DNA from: Scenedesmus sp. ARA3
Taxonomy: Eukaryota; Chlorophyta; Chlorophyceae; Sphaeropleales; Scenedesmaceae
Assembly (NCBI GenBank): GCA_004335835.1
Contig: RWJK01001842.1
Span: forward strand, 62,001-126,000
DNA: 64,000 nucleotides
Direction: 5' to 3'
In this document: positions 50,724 through 64,000 of the stretch, piece by piece
Position numbering within the stretch: the stretch's first letter is position 1
How the letters are laid out: each line of letters begins with the position of its first letter
Program-made: the position numbers and the translations under genes
The notes under the pieces: model-generated
Told to the model about the DNA's origin: nothing
The model's input: the letters and a program-made list of their open reading frames with translations, nothing else
Databases searched by the model: none

Positions 50724-52810
50724 CGGCTGGACAGGTAAGCGAAGTCACGATGTGTCCAGAGATGCCCGAGATGTTGACCTGGACACGATTGGCGAAAGAG
50801 CACAGCAGACTTCGCTGAGAGACAGTCCAAGAAATGTACTTGTATGTATATATCATGCACTTTATGGCCTCAGCCAAGCCATCACCAAGAGGGCTAGAGC
50901 CCAGTGAAGCGTTCTGCCACATGCAGCACGTGCTGTGCTATCATACTGTGATTGCGAACCGCAAACTGCAAACGCTTGCTTAGTTGCAACACTATTGCAG
51001 CAAAAGTGCGGCCGAACATGCGTAGTGCACAAGCTGCTGCTGCACCTGTAGCTGTGCCCACCGTGTCTCACCTTTCCTTTTCAAGTAGCTGGTCCCTCAT
51101 ACGGCAGTCTACTTTTTCTTCCTTATCTAGACCTCAATTGACGGGATCGCGTCCAATTCAATGGTTGGCAGACGTCTGGAACCGAAGTTTCTCGTTAGTG
51201 TAGGAGGGTACACAGTCACAGACCTTGGCGCCTAATCAAATAGAGTGAGCGCCCCACCGTCCGTCAAGTTTCCCTTGATCTGATCTAATATAATTGATAA
51301 CAGTAAGCAAATGCGCCCGTAAGAAATCAGGTACCGGTGATCTACGATGCGCCCTTGCTTTTCGTATCGGTCACCAACCACCCAAGCAGCTGCTGACGCA
51401 CCTGCCGGTGACCGACATGAACGCACCCCGGCTCAGCTCTGCACGTCATGCCTATCAAATAATACTGTTTTCCGTGCACAACTGTGTCATCTGCCTCAAA
51501 AAACCAAGCTGGTCACTGACATGGCAGACAGTGGATGGCGGTGCCGTCATGTGCATGCCATGGCATGCCATGGCATGCCAAACTGTGCTCTTTGAAAAGG
51601 GTTGGTGGCACCAACGATCCATCACTGGTTGGTGCACCAGCAGCAGCACTGTGACGCTGTTTCCTGAAAGAAGCAAGACATCGAACATAAGGTTTCAGGT
51701 TAATGTGAGCGAGGCTGCGGCAGGTGTAAGAAAACACTGGACACAGCTCCAGACTGACAACTACAGCAACTGCTGATGCGCTGGTACAGCAACTGTTCCC
51801 CCCTCTCTAGTTTAGAAGAGGGGCAATAGAACTGGTAGTACTTGCAAGCCACTTCAATCATCATCGCGTTACCCTGTAAGCCATAGCAACATCACCATCG
51901 GCCCCGCGCCCCACACTGTGACAGGAGCGGCTGAAAAGCCACTTGATGTGCTGGCCTGACAAACAGAGCATGTGGCTGCAGGTAGCTTCAAGAACAGACG
52001 ACTCCTCTGTTCAGACTCCTCTGTACGGAGCATATCAAGCAAATCCATCAGGCATTTGCAGCAACTGCCCGTCTGGCAGTCCCAGGCTGCGTCTGTTGGA
52101 AGGCTGGTCAAGCAGCTAGCATCTCAAAAATCAATGATACTGCTGCACCACACGAGGCAACATGCGTAACATCAACGCGTAACATCAACGCGGCAAACAT
52201 ACTGGCGCATACTCACAGACCACAGCCTGCGTGTTTCCTGTGTGAGCACTCACAGTCAGCTGCATGACACTGGGCCATTGCCGCAGAGTCAACATCTGCA
52301 AGAGCAGTCACGAAGCATCAGCAGGAGAGGCAACGTCCAGCACAAAGCCAGACAGACCAGTGCTCTGCTCAGACCCCTGCACCATAGCAAACCAGCAGCA
52401 TCACACCACTCAGCCCAGCAGTCACAAGAACTGCAGGCATACTCAGCAACAACAGAATTGCCAGAATTCCAAAGAATCGCCTCTCAGCAACCACCACCTC
52501 CTGGCATCTACGATCACACGAATCAATGAATGGCACAGCTGCAACACAGGCTGCAGCAGCAAAACAACCAGTGCTCCGTAACCGCAACACCAATCAATGA
52601 ATAGCAGCTGCAACACAGGCTGCAGCAGCATCACAAACAGTGCTCCGTCACAGCAACGCCAGGACAAGCCATATGCCCAGAGCACCTGCACATACATGCA
52701 CCCAGACACGCTGCTCTCACAACAGCAGACACCAGCTGCAGCAAATGCACACTCGTCAGAGACACGCACCCACACAATCCTCTGTCAACAACTTCAGCAG
52801 CGCACAACAG
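50724..52810. other. Spacer downstream of sirtuin gene
   Basis: No gene recognised. It contains a palindromic tandem CATGCCATGG run near 51556-51590, a short tandem copy GCGTAACATCAAC at about 52165-52190, and a ~72-bp tandem duplication at about 52538-52665. The latter probably overlaps the 3' UTR of the sirtuin. Confidence 0.4.
52538..52668. repeat. Two-copy ~72 bp tandem duplication
   Basis: AGCTGCAACACAGGCTGCAG, then CAGTGCTCCGT and GCAAC, occur twice in order, about 72 bp apart, preceded both times by AATCAATGAAT. Confidence 0.8.
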
Positions 52811-56473
<3,663 letters not shown>

Positions 56474-58203
56474 GGGTAGACACCGGGAAATGCAGCAGTC
56501 ATGCAGATTTAACTTGTAATCCTGCAGCCTGCTGCTAAGGATGCAAGAGCCAAGCTGTGCACAGCAACGCCTGATGCCCAGCTGATGGTGCTGTTGTGTT
56601 GACAGTGGTAGCGCATGCGAACTGCCAGGGAAGAGCTGGAGCTTATCGTGAGTGCAGCTATGCATCCACGTGTAACATAAACGGTGCCCTGTGGGAGCTG
56701 TAGGCAGCCTGCGCGCCTGAATTTACCTGCAGAACCGAAGTGCATGCACTGGCGGGCCAGGCTGGCTCTGAGGACTCTGCACGGTTCAAACCTGGTCAGA
56801 TGTAGACAGAACAACAGCAACAACGACTTTGAATTCCCAGCAATGGCTGACTGGCAAACAGCAGCAACTTCGAAAGCAATGACGGTGGCTAGGCCAAGCA
56901 TCAAGAGGTCCTCACCCACTGCCCTCCTTGTCATACTGAAATATATAGCTGTTCGACCAAAGACAGAAGGCAACAGTGGGGTGTCGGGATGGGAAGATCC
57001 GGGCCACGCTATCGCGGGCCTTTCTCTTGTCTGCCCTCAGAACCAGCCTGTATGTACAATGGGTGTAAATTCAGATGTTACAAAGCACATATGCTGCAGT
57101 CTCACGCACAGAAGTAGGCACACTTCCTGCTTAGCAGCGCAGCCCTGAACACTGCCCTGACAGCAACACAAGGTCGGCAGTGCCATTGGCTTGAAGCTAA
57201 TCCCGCTCCACCGTGCAATGATGATATTACTCCAACCTCCAGTGGCTATGACCAATAAACTGGTACGAGAATACAGCATCCGTGTCGAGCTGCAAGCACA
57301 GCAGCCCACTGTACAGCTGCCACATCAGCCCCGCAACTGCACAACTGCGCAGCTGTGGTGGCACAAGCCGCCAGTATGCTACACACGTGCAGCAGCCGTG
57401 GAGACTGATGTATAGAGCGTGTACTGTGCAGATAATCCATCATCAGAGCCAGCAGCGCGTGTACGTAAACCATCAACATGCCAGCCTGACCCATTGCAAT
57501 GGGTGCAATTGCAGCCTCACTCACGTCAAACCACAGGAGTGTTTTCCAACAAGTACGAAGCCATTGCGTGCTTTACAGCCGGGCAGTGCAGCACAAAAAC
57601 CACGTCACTGCACATTGCTTCCCATACTTCCGACAACTTGTCGGTTGAACCTACTGTTGCCAGGACACCAACAAAGTGCTTGCTGTCACAGTTGAAAGCC
57701 TGTCAGCAGAAGGCTTCTGCTGCAATGCAGACATTTGCATGCATGCCCCAGTGCTGTCCTCTCTCGCACGTAGCACAGCCTGTGTCCATTCAAGTAAGTC
57801 CTCTGCACCCTACGCAGACGCGGTGCCACAAGCTGCCAAAGGCCATACAGACGCTGCTTTGCGGCGACGGCCGCTGCCGCTGCTGCAAGAATATGTCCAT
57901 TCCAGCCTACACTCTGGTTGTCAGCAACTGTCACCAGCCATGATATGTGCTACTGTGTGAGACAGAACGCCTGCAAGCATGTTGATGCTGCTCCTAAAAC
58001 CAGTGCTGCTGCAGCAGGCACCATCAGCACTTCATCACCAGCTCCAAACCACTCTGCTGTGCCCGAGACACACCTCAGCCACCCACCAAAACCCTGGCTC
58101 TGCCATCACCAAGCTGATCAGCTGCTCTGCAGAGCTCCACACACATTTGTGCTTGCCACACACCTCGATCACGCACTGCACCACACCCGGGCTGCGCAAA
58201 CCC
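56474..58203 (-). other. Upstream region of sirtuin and downstream region of NOPP140
   Basis: 1.7 kb. It should hold the sirtuin promoter/5' UTR and the NOPP140 3' UTR. Several open frames of 80-170 codons exist on the plus strand, but none shows a family or splice logic. No long triplet tract. Confidence 0.4.
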
Positions 58204-58688
58204 TCACTCATCATCGCTCTCAAACTTGTACGAGAAGGTGGCATTGGGGTCGATGTTGCCGCCCTTGTAGCTGCCGCGCTTCTTCTTGGTCTTCTCGTGC
58301 CTGAAGTCCTTGCCGCGCACAGCACCCAGCACCTGCTGCGCCTTGAAGCCCCAGCCGCTGCAGCACAGCACATGGCAAAGAACAAGGGTCGGCGGGTTTA
58401 TTGCGCCTGAAGCCAGCTGCACAGCATGGCGGATGCATGCATTACAAACAGACACACATCACAGCTGCAAATCTCCTGCAAGCCAACAGATCGATCAGGG
58501 CAGCCGACTAGTTTGGAAGATGCGCTTGAACAGCAACTGCAGCACCAGGCCTGCTGCCACCCAGAACAAACGGTTGCTTGCTCACTTCTGGCCAAAGGTG
58601 TCCTCGTATCTGTTGCTCCAGCTGCCCTTCTTGTCCAGCCACTCGTGGTCGTGCACACGCTTGAAGGCCTTGGCCCCGGTGGTGGCCT

Positions 58689-58730
<42 letters not shown>

Positions 58731-60137
58731 GCGGCGGCGGCGGCAACGGCATGGCACCATAGCTGTGTCAGTTGCTGCAGTCATGTCTGACAGGTGCACA
58801 ACAAATGGGCCCATGCAGTGCTACATGGATGCACGCGGGATCAGCTGACAGCTCTGCACAGCACAGAACCACACGCCACACAGTACGCTCGCAGCTATCA
58901 CTAGCGTAGATAGATGGGAGCTGGAGTTGCAGCTGCTGCTGCCGGACATGCTCGCAGCAGCAGCAGCATGCTCCGTGCCAGCAGCCAGCTGCCGCTACCA
59001 CACCCACGCAGCCACACAGTGCTAGCACTAGCGTCTCTGCCTGTATGTGCTGTCCTTTGACCTCAGACCGGCCATCACCCATCCAAGCCACCACCATTCC
59101 ACCAGGCGCTATAACATTTCTCACCTTGCCCTCACTGTTTGGCCCATTGTCGGGCTCTGATTCAGCACCACTTATGGCACCCTTGCCGTTGCTCTGCGGC
59201 TCCTCTTGCTGCTCCTCTGCTGCTGCATCTCCGTTCTGCTGCTGCTGCTGCTGCTCCTCATCGCCCTCACTCTTCTTGCTCTTCTTCTTGTCTTTCTTAG
59301 AAGACTTCTTCTCAAAGGGCGGCTCCTCAGCTGCTGCTGCTGCTGCTGCTGGCTCCTCTGCTGCTGCCTTGTCACCCTTCTTGTCCTTCTTCTTCTTCTT
59401 ATCTGACTTTGGGGTCACAGCTGCTGCTGCGGGCTCCTCAGCTGCTGCTGGCTCTGCTGCTGCCTCACTGGCTTTCTTCTCCTTCTTGCTCTTCTTTTTC
59501 TTGGGCTCCTCTGCAGCTGGCTCTGCTGCTGCTGCTGCTGCTGCTGGCTCGGGCTCTGCTGCTGCTGCAGCCTGCTCCTTCTTCTTGTCCTTCTTGCTCT
59601 TCTTGTCTGACTTGGGGGCTGCTGGCTCCTCAGCAGCTGCTGCTGCAGCGGGCTCCGCTGCCGCTGCCTTGTCTTTCTTCTTGTCCTTTTTCTTCTTGTC
59701 TGACTTGGGTGTCTCTGCAGCTGCTGCTGCAGCTGCTGCTGCAGGGGCTGGCGCTGCTGCAGGCTCCTCCTCAGCCTGACGCTTCTTGCTCTTCTTCTCC
59801 TTCTTTTCCTTCTTGTCCTTCTTCACCTGCAGGAAAAGCAGCAGGAGCATAAGCAGCAGCAGCAGCAGCAGCAGCCACGACTTCCTGTCAACATCAGAGC
59901 AGCAGCCTGGCAGGAACATGGATACCATTGGCGGTGCCACTGCTGCTGCCATGCCCCACATCACACTAAAAGATGCTGAAAAGCACACTGGTCACTATCC
60001 GACTGCAGCGGGCGACGGTAGCAACGTAAAAAACTGCATGTCAGCTGCAGACACTCTCTGGAAGCGCCCACCTCTGCATCGGCCTTTGCCTTCTTGCTGG
60101 GCCCATCCTCGACTGCTTCCGCCTTTCTTTTCGCCAT
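58204..60137 (-). CDS. NOPP140: NOPP140/SRP40 nucleolar phosphoprotein
   Basis: Minus exons 60137-60072, 59826-59125, 58686-58586, 58357-58204; phases close, 340 aa. It starts MAKRKAEAVEDGPSKKAKAD. The middle is about ten alternating Lys-rich blocks (KSDKKKKDKKKDK, KKKKSKKEKKAS) and Ala/Glu/Pro-rich acidic blocks, as in Nopp140. The C-terminus carries the SRP40 signature: AFKRVHDHEWLDKKGSW, YEDTFGQ, GWGFKAQQVLGAVRGKDFRH, EKTKKKRGSYKGG and a terminal FESDDE. Family role: chaperone of box C/D and H/ACA snoRNPs and RNA polymerase I factor in the nucleolus and Cajal bodies. Acidic blocks carry few Ser, so CK2-type phosphorylation sites are sparser than in animals. CTG tracts precede two of its acceptors. 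Confidence 0.88.
58688..58742 (-). repeat. CTG/CCG tract abutting NOPP140 acceptor
   Basis: On the coding strand CCG units then about 14 CTG units end directly in the CTGCAG acceptor of exon 58686-58586. Confidence 0.85.
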
Positions 60138-62424
60138 TATGACAGAGCGAGGAACGAAAGCTGGGGCCGACACCTCTGCTGGTTGCTTGCGTGCAGCCAC
60201 TGGCGGGCGGTGGTCTGATAGGCGAGGGTACAGAAAGCTGCAAGTCAACAGAGATGGTCCGATGGCAGTTCGAAAAGGTTTACACATTCAAGCTGGAGCA
60301 AGTTGACGGAATACCGTCACTTGCGCCATGAACCACTGTCACTGACAGGATGCTGAACTTCACCCACTGGGCCCCTGAGGGGCAACCAGCCTGGAAGGCC
60401 CACACCAGCTGCCCTTGGCAATTTGCGGCACGGACATGCGAACAAAAGTACCCCAATCGATCACTCAAAGACATGAAAGGGCCAAAGCTGGGCACAGGTA
60501 TGCCTGCAGCCTGGGCAGGGCAGAACTCAGAGCCAATGCTGCAGCCACGTCATCACAGCCCAGCCCAGCCCAGCCCAGCCCGTGGTTGCCAAGTCGTCTG
60601 CACATCTCCAAATTGAAAACACCCATACCACGAACATTCCTAATGCAAGGTGCACCCGCAGACCACTGTCAACCACAGCCTATCGGCAAGCATGGGCACC
60701 AGGGCTCCCTGGACTCCAGGGACTGGACAGTGGGACTCGGAGTCCAGGGCCTGGAAAGACTGCTTAACAACACAACCTTGAAACCAATCCAATCGGCCAG
60801 CCAACACTGCTATTGTTTGCTTCACAGCAAAGGCCCATTCCTGTTTGTATCGCGATGCACCTGTCATACACACACCCCGTGACAACTGCTGGACTGCATG
60901 AAATGAGCGCCACCAACACGCAACGTAACACAACTTGTCCTTCTGTTGCAACCAATCCTACAGTAGAAGCAACTTTGTGGTTGCATATCATGCACATGGC
61001 TACGTAACTGATAGCACTATGAAACTGCAAGGTGGATGTGCTTGCTTGCTGCCACTGCATGCCATGGGCACACTAGCAGTTGTGGATAACCCTGCGGCAG
61101 CTGCAGGAGCTGAGCAACCATTGAAGCAGCAGAGCTCACCGCCCTGTTGCTTGGCACGATGTTGCTGCAGCAAGCAGTATTGATTGTGGTGTCTATGTAT
61201 GAAAAGTACACCTAAATCCGTTGTCCAGCTGCTGGGCTGTTGCTGTGGTAGCTGCGCAGAGCGGCCATACCAAGAATGATGTCCCAACAGCCCAATCGCC
61301 CAGCAAACGTGTAGCACCGCAGCTGCTTCGCCCAGCTACTGCACTACTTCTGCGGGCTGATGCCTGGTGGTGCTACCGATTGTGCTGATTGGGCTGATGC
61401 TGCTGGCTGCTGCCCCGTGCCGGCTGTGCTCTTGTCTGCCTGTCCTGCAAGCTCCATCAGGTTCTGCTGCAGCCTGCTGCTCCACCTGCAGATTCCATAC
61501 ATCAGCATTTGGCTCAATAAATACCCTGAGCAACCGTTGCAAGTGGCCAGCGCCTGGCATACAATCAACTGCAACATTTACGACTGCTAGTGCTGCTACT
61601 CACAAGCTGGCTGATGCAAGAACTGCTGCATGTGGCACGGCTGGCAGGTGCCTGAGTTCTACAGGCAGTTGCGGGCTGTGTAGATGCACAATGCAGACCA
61701 GACAGGCGCACATCAATGTGGTTGGCATGTTGATGTGATGAAGGGCCTGGCAACATGTACAGCATCCAGCGCACTCACTGCTCAACTTGGGCCTGAGTGC
61801 CTGGGTCCAGCCCTTGAGGGCTGCGCTGGTTTGCTGCCACTATCTTGCAAAGGAAGTCGTGGTTCTCTTCCAGCTTCTGCAAGTCGGTTCACATGTGGTT
61901 TGGTTGAGCCACAGGATGCATGCAGGGACCAGGGTTGCGCTGCATGTAACCGCATGGCAGCAGCAGCGTGACAGCAGCACAGCAAGAGTAGTTCGGTGCT
62001 TCACCGTGCTCCCAACATTATCTTAAGAATCACCTGTTGAATTTGCTGTGTTGTTAGCTGCGGTTGCTGCGGCTGGGCCATAGGGATTGCCTCAGTGCTG
62101 CCCCTGGCTGCCCTTCACATGTGCTCCTGTGTGCGAAGGCAAGCAGTGCCTGGGTGCGTGCTACCATGCCACGCTGTACTTCTGCTAGTCAAGAGTCGTA
62201 GTATGAGCGCCAAGAACCATGAATGTCACTGCATTGCAGTGCACACGACACTGTCATGACACGGGACATAAGGACAACATTCAAACATCAACAGCCACTC
62301 TGAAATTACATTACGATGCTTTTAGTACGGCTTGTTTGTGCAATGATTACCCATGGAGTTATAGTTGCATTGAGCGGGAGGAAGTAGCGTGCCTTGGAGA
62401 GGTAGCAGTGCTGCCTCCCAGACA
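60138..62424. other. Divergent region between NOPP140 and BRCT genes
   Basis: 2.3 kb with no supported gene. It contains a short AGCCC microsatellite at about 60556-60580 and a palindrome-rich patch at about 60705-60755 (CTCCCTGGACTCCAGGGAC and CTCGGAGTCCAGGGCC). Undetected 5' exons of the BRCT gene could lie here. Confidence 0.4.
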
Positions 62425-64000
62425 ATGGCCCCTGCGTGGGCTGCTGGGCTCACAGTCACGACAACAGGCCTTAACCAGAAAGATAAGCAGGCAGTCAAAC
62501 ATGATGTTGAAGCTGCTGGTGGCAGGTGCGGCTGCATCTTCATTGCACAGCATCACATGTGCTGCCATCTACTGTTCATGAATCGCTGTAATTGCGCGCA
62601 GATGCTCTGTCCTGTTGCCCACCAGTCAATCGGTGCATCCCCTAGGTTTCATGTCTGCATGTCCACGTTTCAATACACCATTTGCTGCTTTGCCTTTCGC
62701 AGGTACAGCCCCAACCTCAGCAAGCGCACCACACACCTTGTCACAACAACAGTGGTTGGGGCTCTGTCAGACAAACTTGCAGCAGCTGCAGCAGCAGGCA
62801 GCAGGTTTGACACGCATATTGTCAGCATTGATTGGGTAGCTGCCAGTGCTGCCCGCAGGGGCAGGGCCGCAGAAGTGCAGTATGCACCTGTCCTTCCAGG
62901 TGCAGAACAGGTGAGCCACACGCATGCAGCAAACAGCAGCCACACTCCTGAGGCAGTAGCACGAAGCTCAAAGAACAGACGCCGCACCTGCACATGACTG
63001 CTGGCAGTTGGCATGTGAGCTCTCTGCACACTCGCACATGCCGCATGGGGTATAGAATATGCAGCATGAATGGATGCCTGCCGACCAGACTGCCTGCATT
63101 GTCATTTGCTGACTGGCTCGTACTTGATGTCGTGCACTGCCGCCCTTCCTGCAAGACACCTGCGGCGCACATCCTGCCAGCAGCACTGACAGCACAGCCT
63201 GGCAGCAGCAGCAGCAGTACCCGCAAACCACAGCGCGATGACGTGGCATCCGCTGCAGCAGCAGATACGCCAGGTGCAACAGCAGCACCACAAACCCCAT
63301 GGGTTGTGCACTTCTCTCAGATGGTTGATGACAGCATCTATGGTATGCCAGAGCACCCCAGCCCTACCGCTCACCAGCGCCTGGCAGAGCAGCTGCAGGA
63401 GCAGCAATACCAGGAGCAGCAGCAGCTGCTGCAGGCGATAGAAGAGGAGCAGAGCCAGGACGTAAGTCCCGCACCTGTGCGGCCCCCTCTGCAGCAGTGT
63501 TCTTCCTTCACACCTGGTGTCACATCAGCAGCAGCAGTAGCAGCACACAGCAACGGCCGCCAGCATGCAGCCACTGGAGCGTGTACACAGCAGCAGGCAG
63601 CAGCAGCAGGGGCGTCGTCACTACATGCACAGGGCACGCCTCAGCTGCGCCCACGCCCGCTGCAGCTGCCTGGTGCTGGGCCTGTGCCAGGCAGCAGCGG
63701 TGAGGCTACCGCACTAACAGCAGCAGCACAGCATAGGGCTACTCCAACTGCGGTGGCGTGTGGCCAGCAGGGTGCACCTTCAAAGGCAGACACAGGCAGA
63801 GCGGCCTTTGGCAGTATGCTGGCTTCCCCTGCTGCTGTTGAGGCTCAACAGGTCACCCCTGTTCAGCAGCTTGCAAGGATCAGTCCGCCACAGCCAACCT
63901 TTCAGCTGCAGACCCAAGCACAGCAGCAAGGGCAGAAAGTGCTGCAGCAGCAGCGGCAGCAGCCTACGCTGCCTGTGGAGTCTGGTGGTTTTGGCAGTGT
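62425..64000 (+). CDS. BRCT-domain protein, 3' end outside window
   Basis: Predicted exons: 62425-62525, 62703-62910 (or 62899), and a long open exon from about 63065 (start uncertain) past 64000. The first two join as AG|G = Arg. Together they encode a BRCT domain: WAAGLTVTTTGLNQKDKQAV, KHDVEAAGGRYSPNLSKRTT, HLVTTTVVGALSDKL and HIVSIDWVAASAARRGR, with the conserved Gly-Gly turn, THLV strand and Trp of the last helix. The long exon starts with a possible helix (ADWLVLDVVHCRP), then a Gln/Ala/Ser-rich region that includes VVHFSQMVDDSIYGMPEHPS and no stop through the window end. BRCT proteins bind phosphopeptides in DNA-damage signalling. Sequence upstream of ATG 62425 stays open in frame to at least 62389, so this may be an internal exon. 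Confidence 0.72.

Noticed and set aside
59045..59779. Plus-strand Ser/Phe/Ala-rich 244-codon open frame
   Set aside because: It is antisense to the Lys/Ala-rich NOPP140 exon, whose C-terminal domain and splice phases are clear.

Overview
This window is nuclear DNA from a green alga, most likely Chlorophyceae and possibly Sphaeropleales/Scenedesmus-like (an inference from style, not a database match). The reasons are short exons split by 100-700 bp introns with GTGAGT/GTAAGT-type donors and GCAG acceptors, very dense (CAG)n/(CTG)n tracts giving poly-Gln, poly-Ser and poly-Ala proteins, and the gene set itself. No prokaryotic operon structure is visible. I rebuilt gene models by hand from splice sites and reading phase. 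In twelve genes the exon phases close exactly, apart from the 5' end of one and the last junction of another.

Layout: (1) <207-5920 (+) 3' part of an ATAD2-type AAA/bromodomain protein. (2) 6256-12484 (+) a large 11-exon gene of an unnamed family. (3) 13465-16932 (+) secreted right-handed beta-helix-like protein. (4) 18811-21433 (-) organelle-targeted-looking membrane protein of unknown function whose stop lies in a minisatellite. (5) 22795-29469 (+) carotenoid cleavage dioxygenase with all four iron-binding histidines. (6) 30562-36244 (+) DEAD-box helicase of DDX20/Gemin3 type. (7) 36601-37707 (+) SSXT/GIF (SS18-like) coactivator fused to a SAM domain. (8) about 38200-38491 (-) tRNA-headed SINE. 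(9) 38586-42605 (+) DUF2235 alpha/beta hydrolase. (10) 44911-46437 (-) GNAT acetyltransferase with a large insertion. (11) 46438-52810, largely empty, with one weak ORF. (12) 52811-56473 (-) SIRT2-like sirtuin. (13) 58204-60137 (-) NOPP140/SRP40 nucleolar protein. (14) 62425->64000 (+) BRCT-domain protein, 3' end outside the window.

Functionally this is a mixed chromosomal neighbourhood with no single pathway. It does contain several chromatin and nuclear factors: ATAD2-like, GIF-like, sirtuin, NOPP140, BRCT and DDX20.

The most unusual signal is structural. At 19 exon-intron boundaries in five genes, a short segment made of one splice site plus 20-130 bp of adjoining exon is tandemly repeated 2-5 times inside the intron, usually every 100-150 bp. 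The copies are progressively diverged, and only the copy attached to the full exon closes the reading frame. A second signal is strand asymmetry of the triplet repeats: CAG-sense tracts lie in exons, while CTG-sense tracts lie just upstream of 3' splice sites in at least twelve introns, on both strands.
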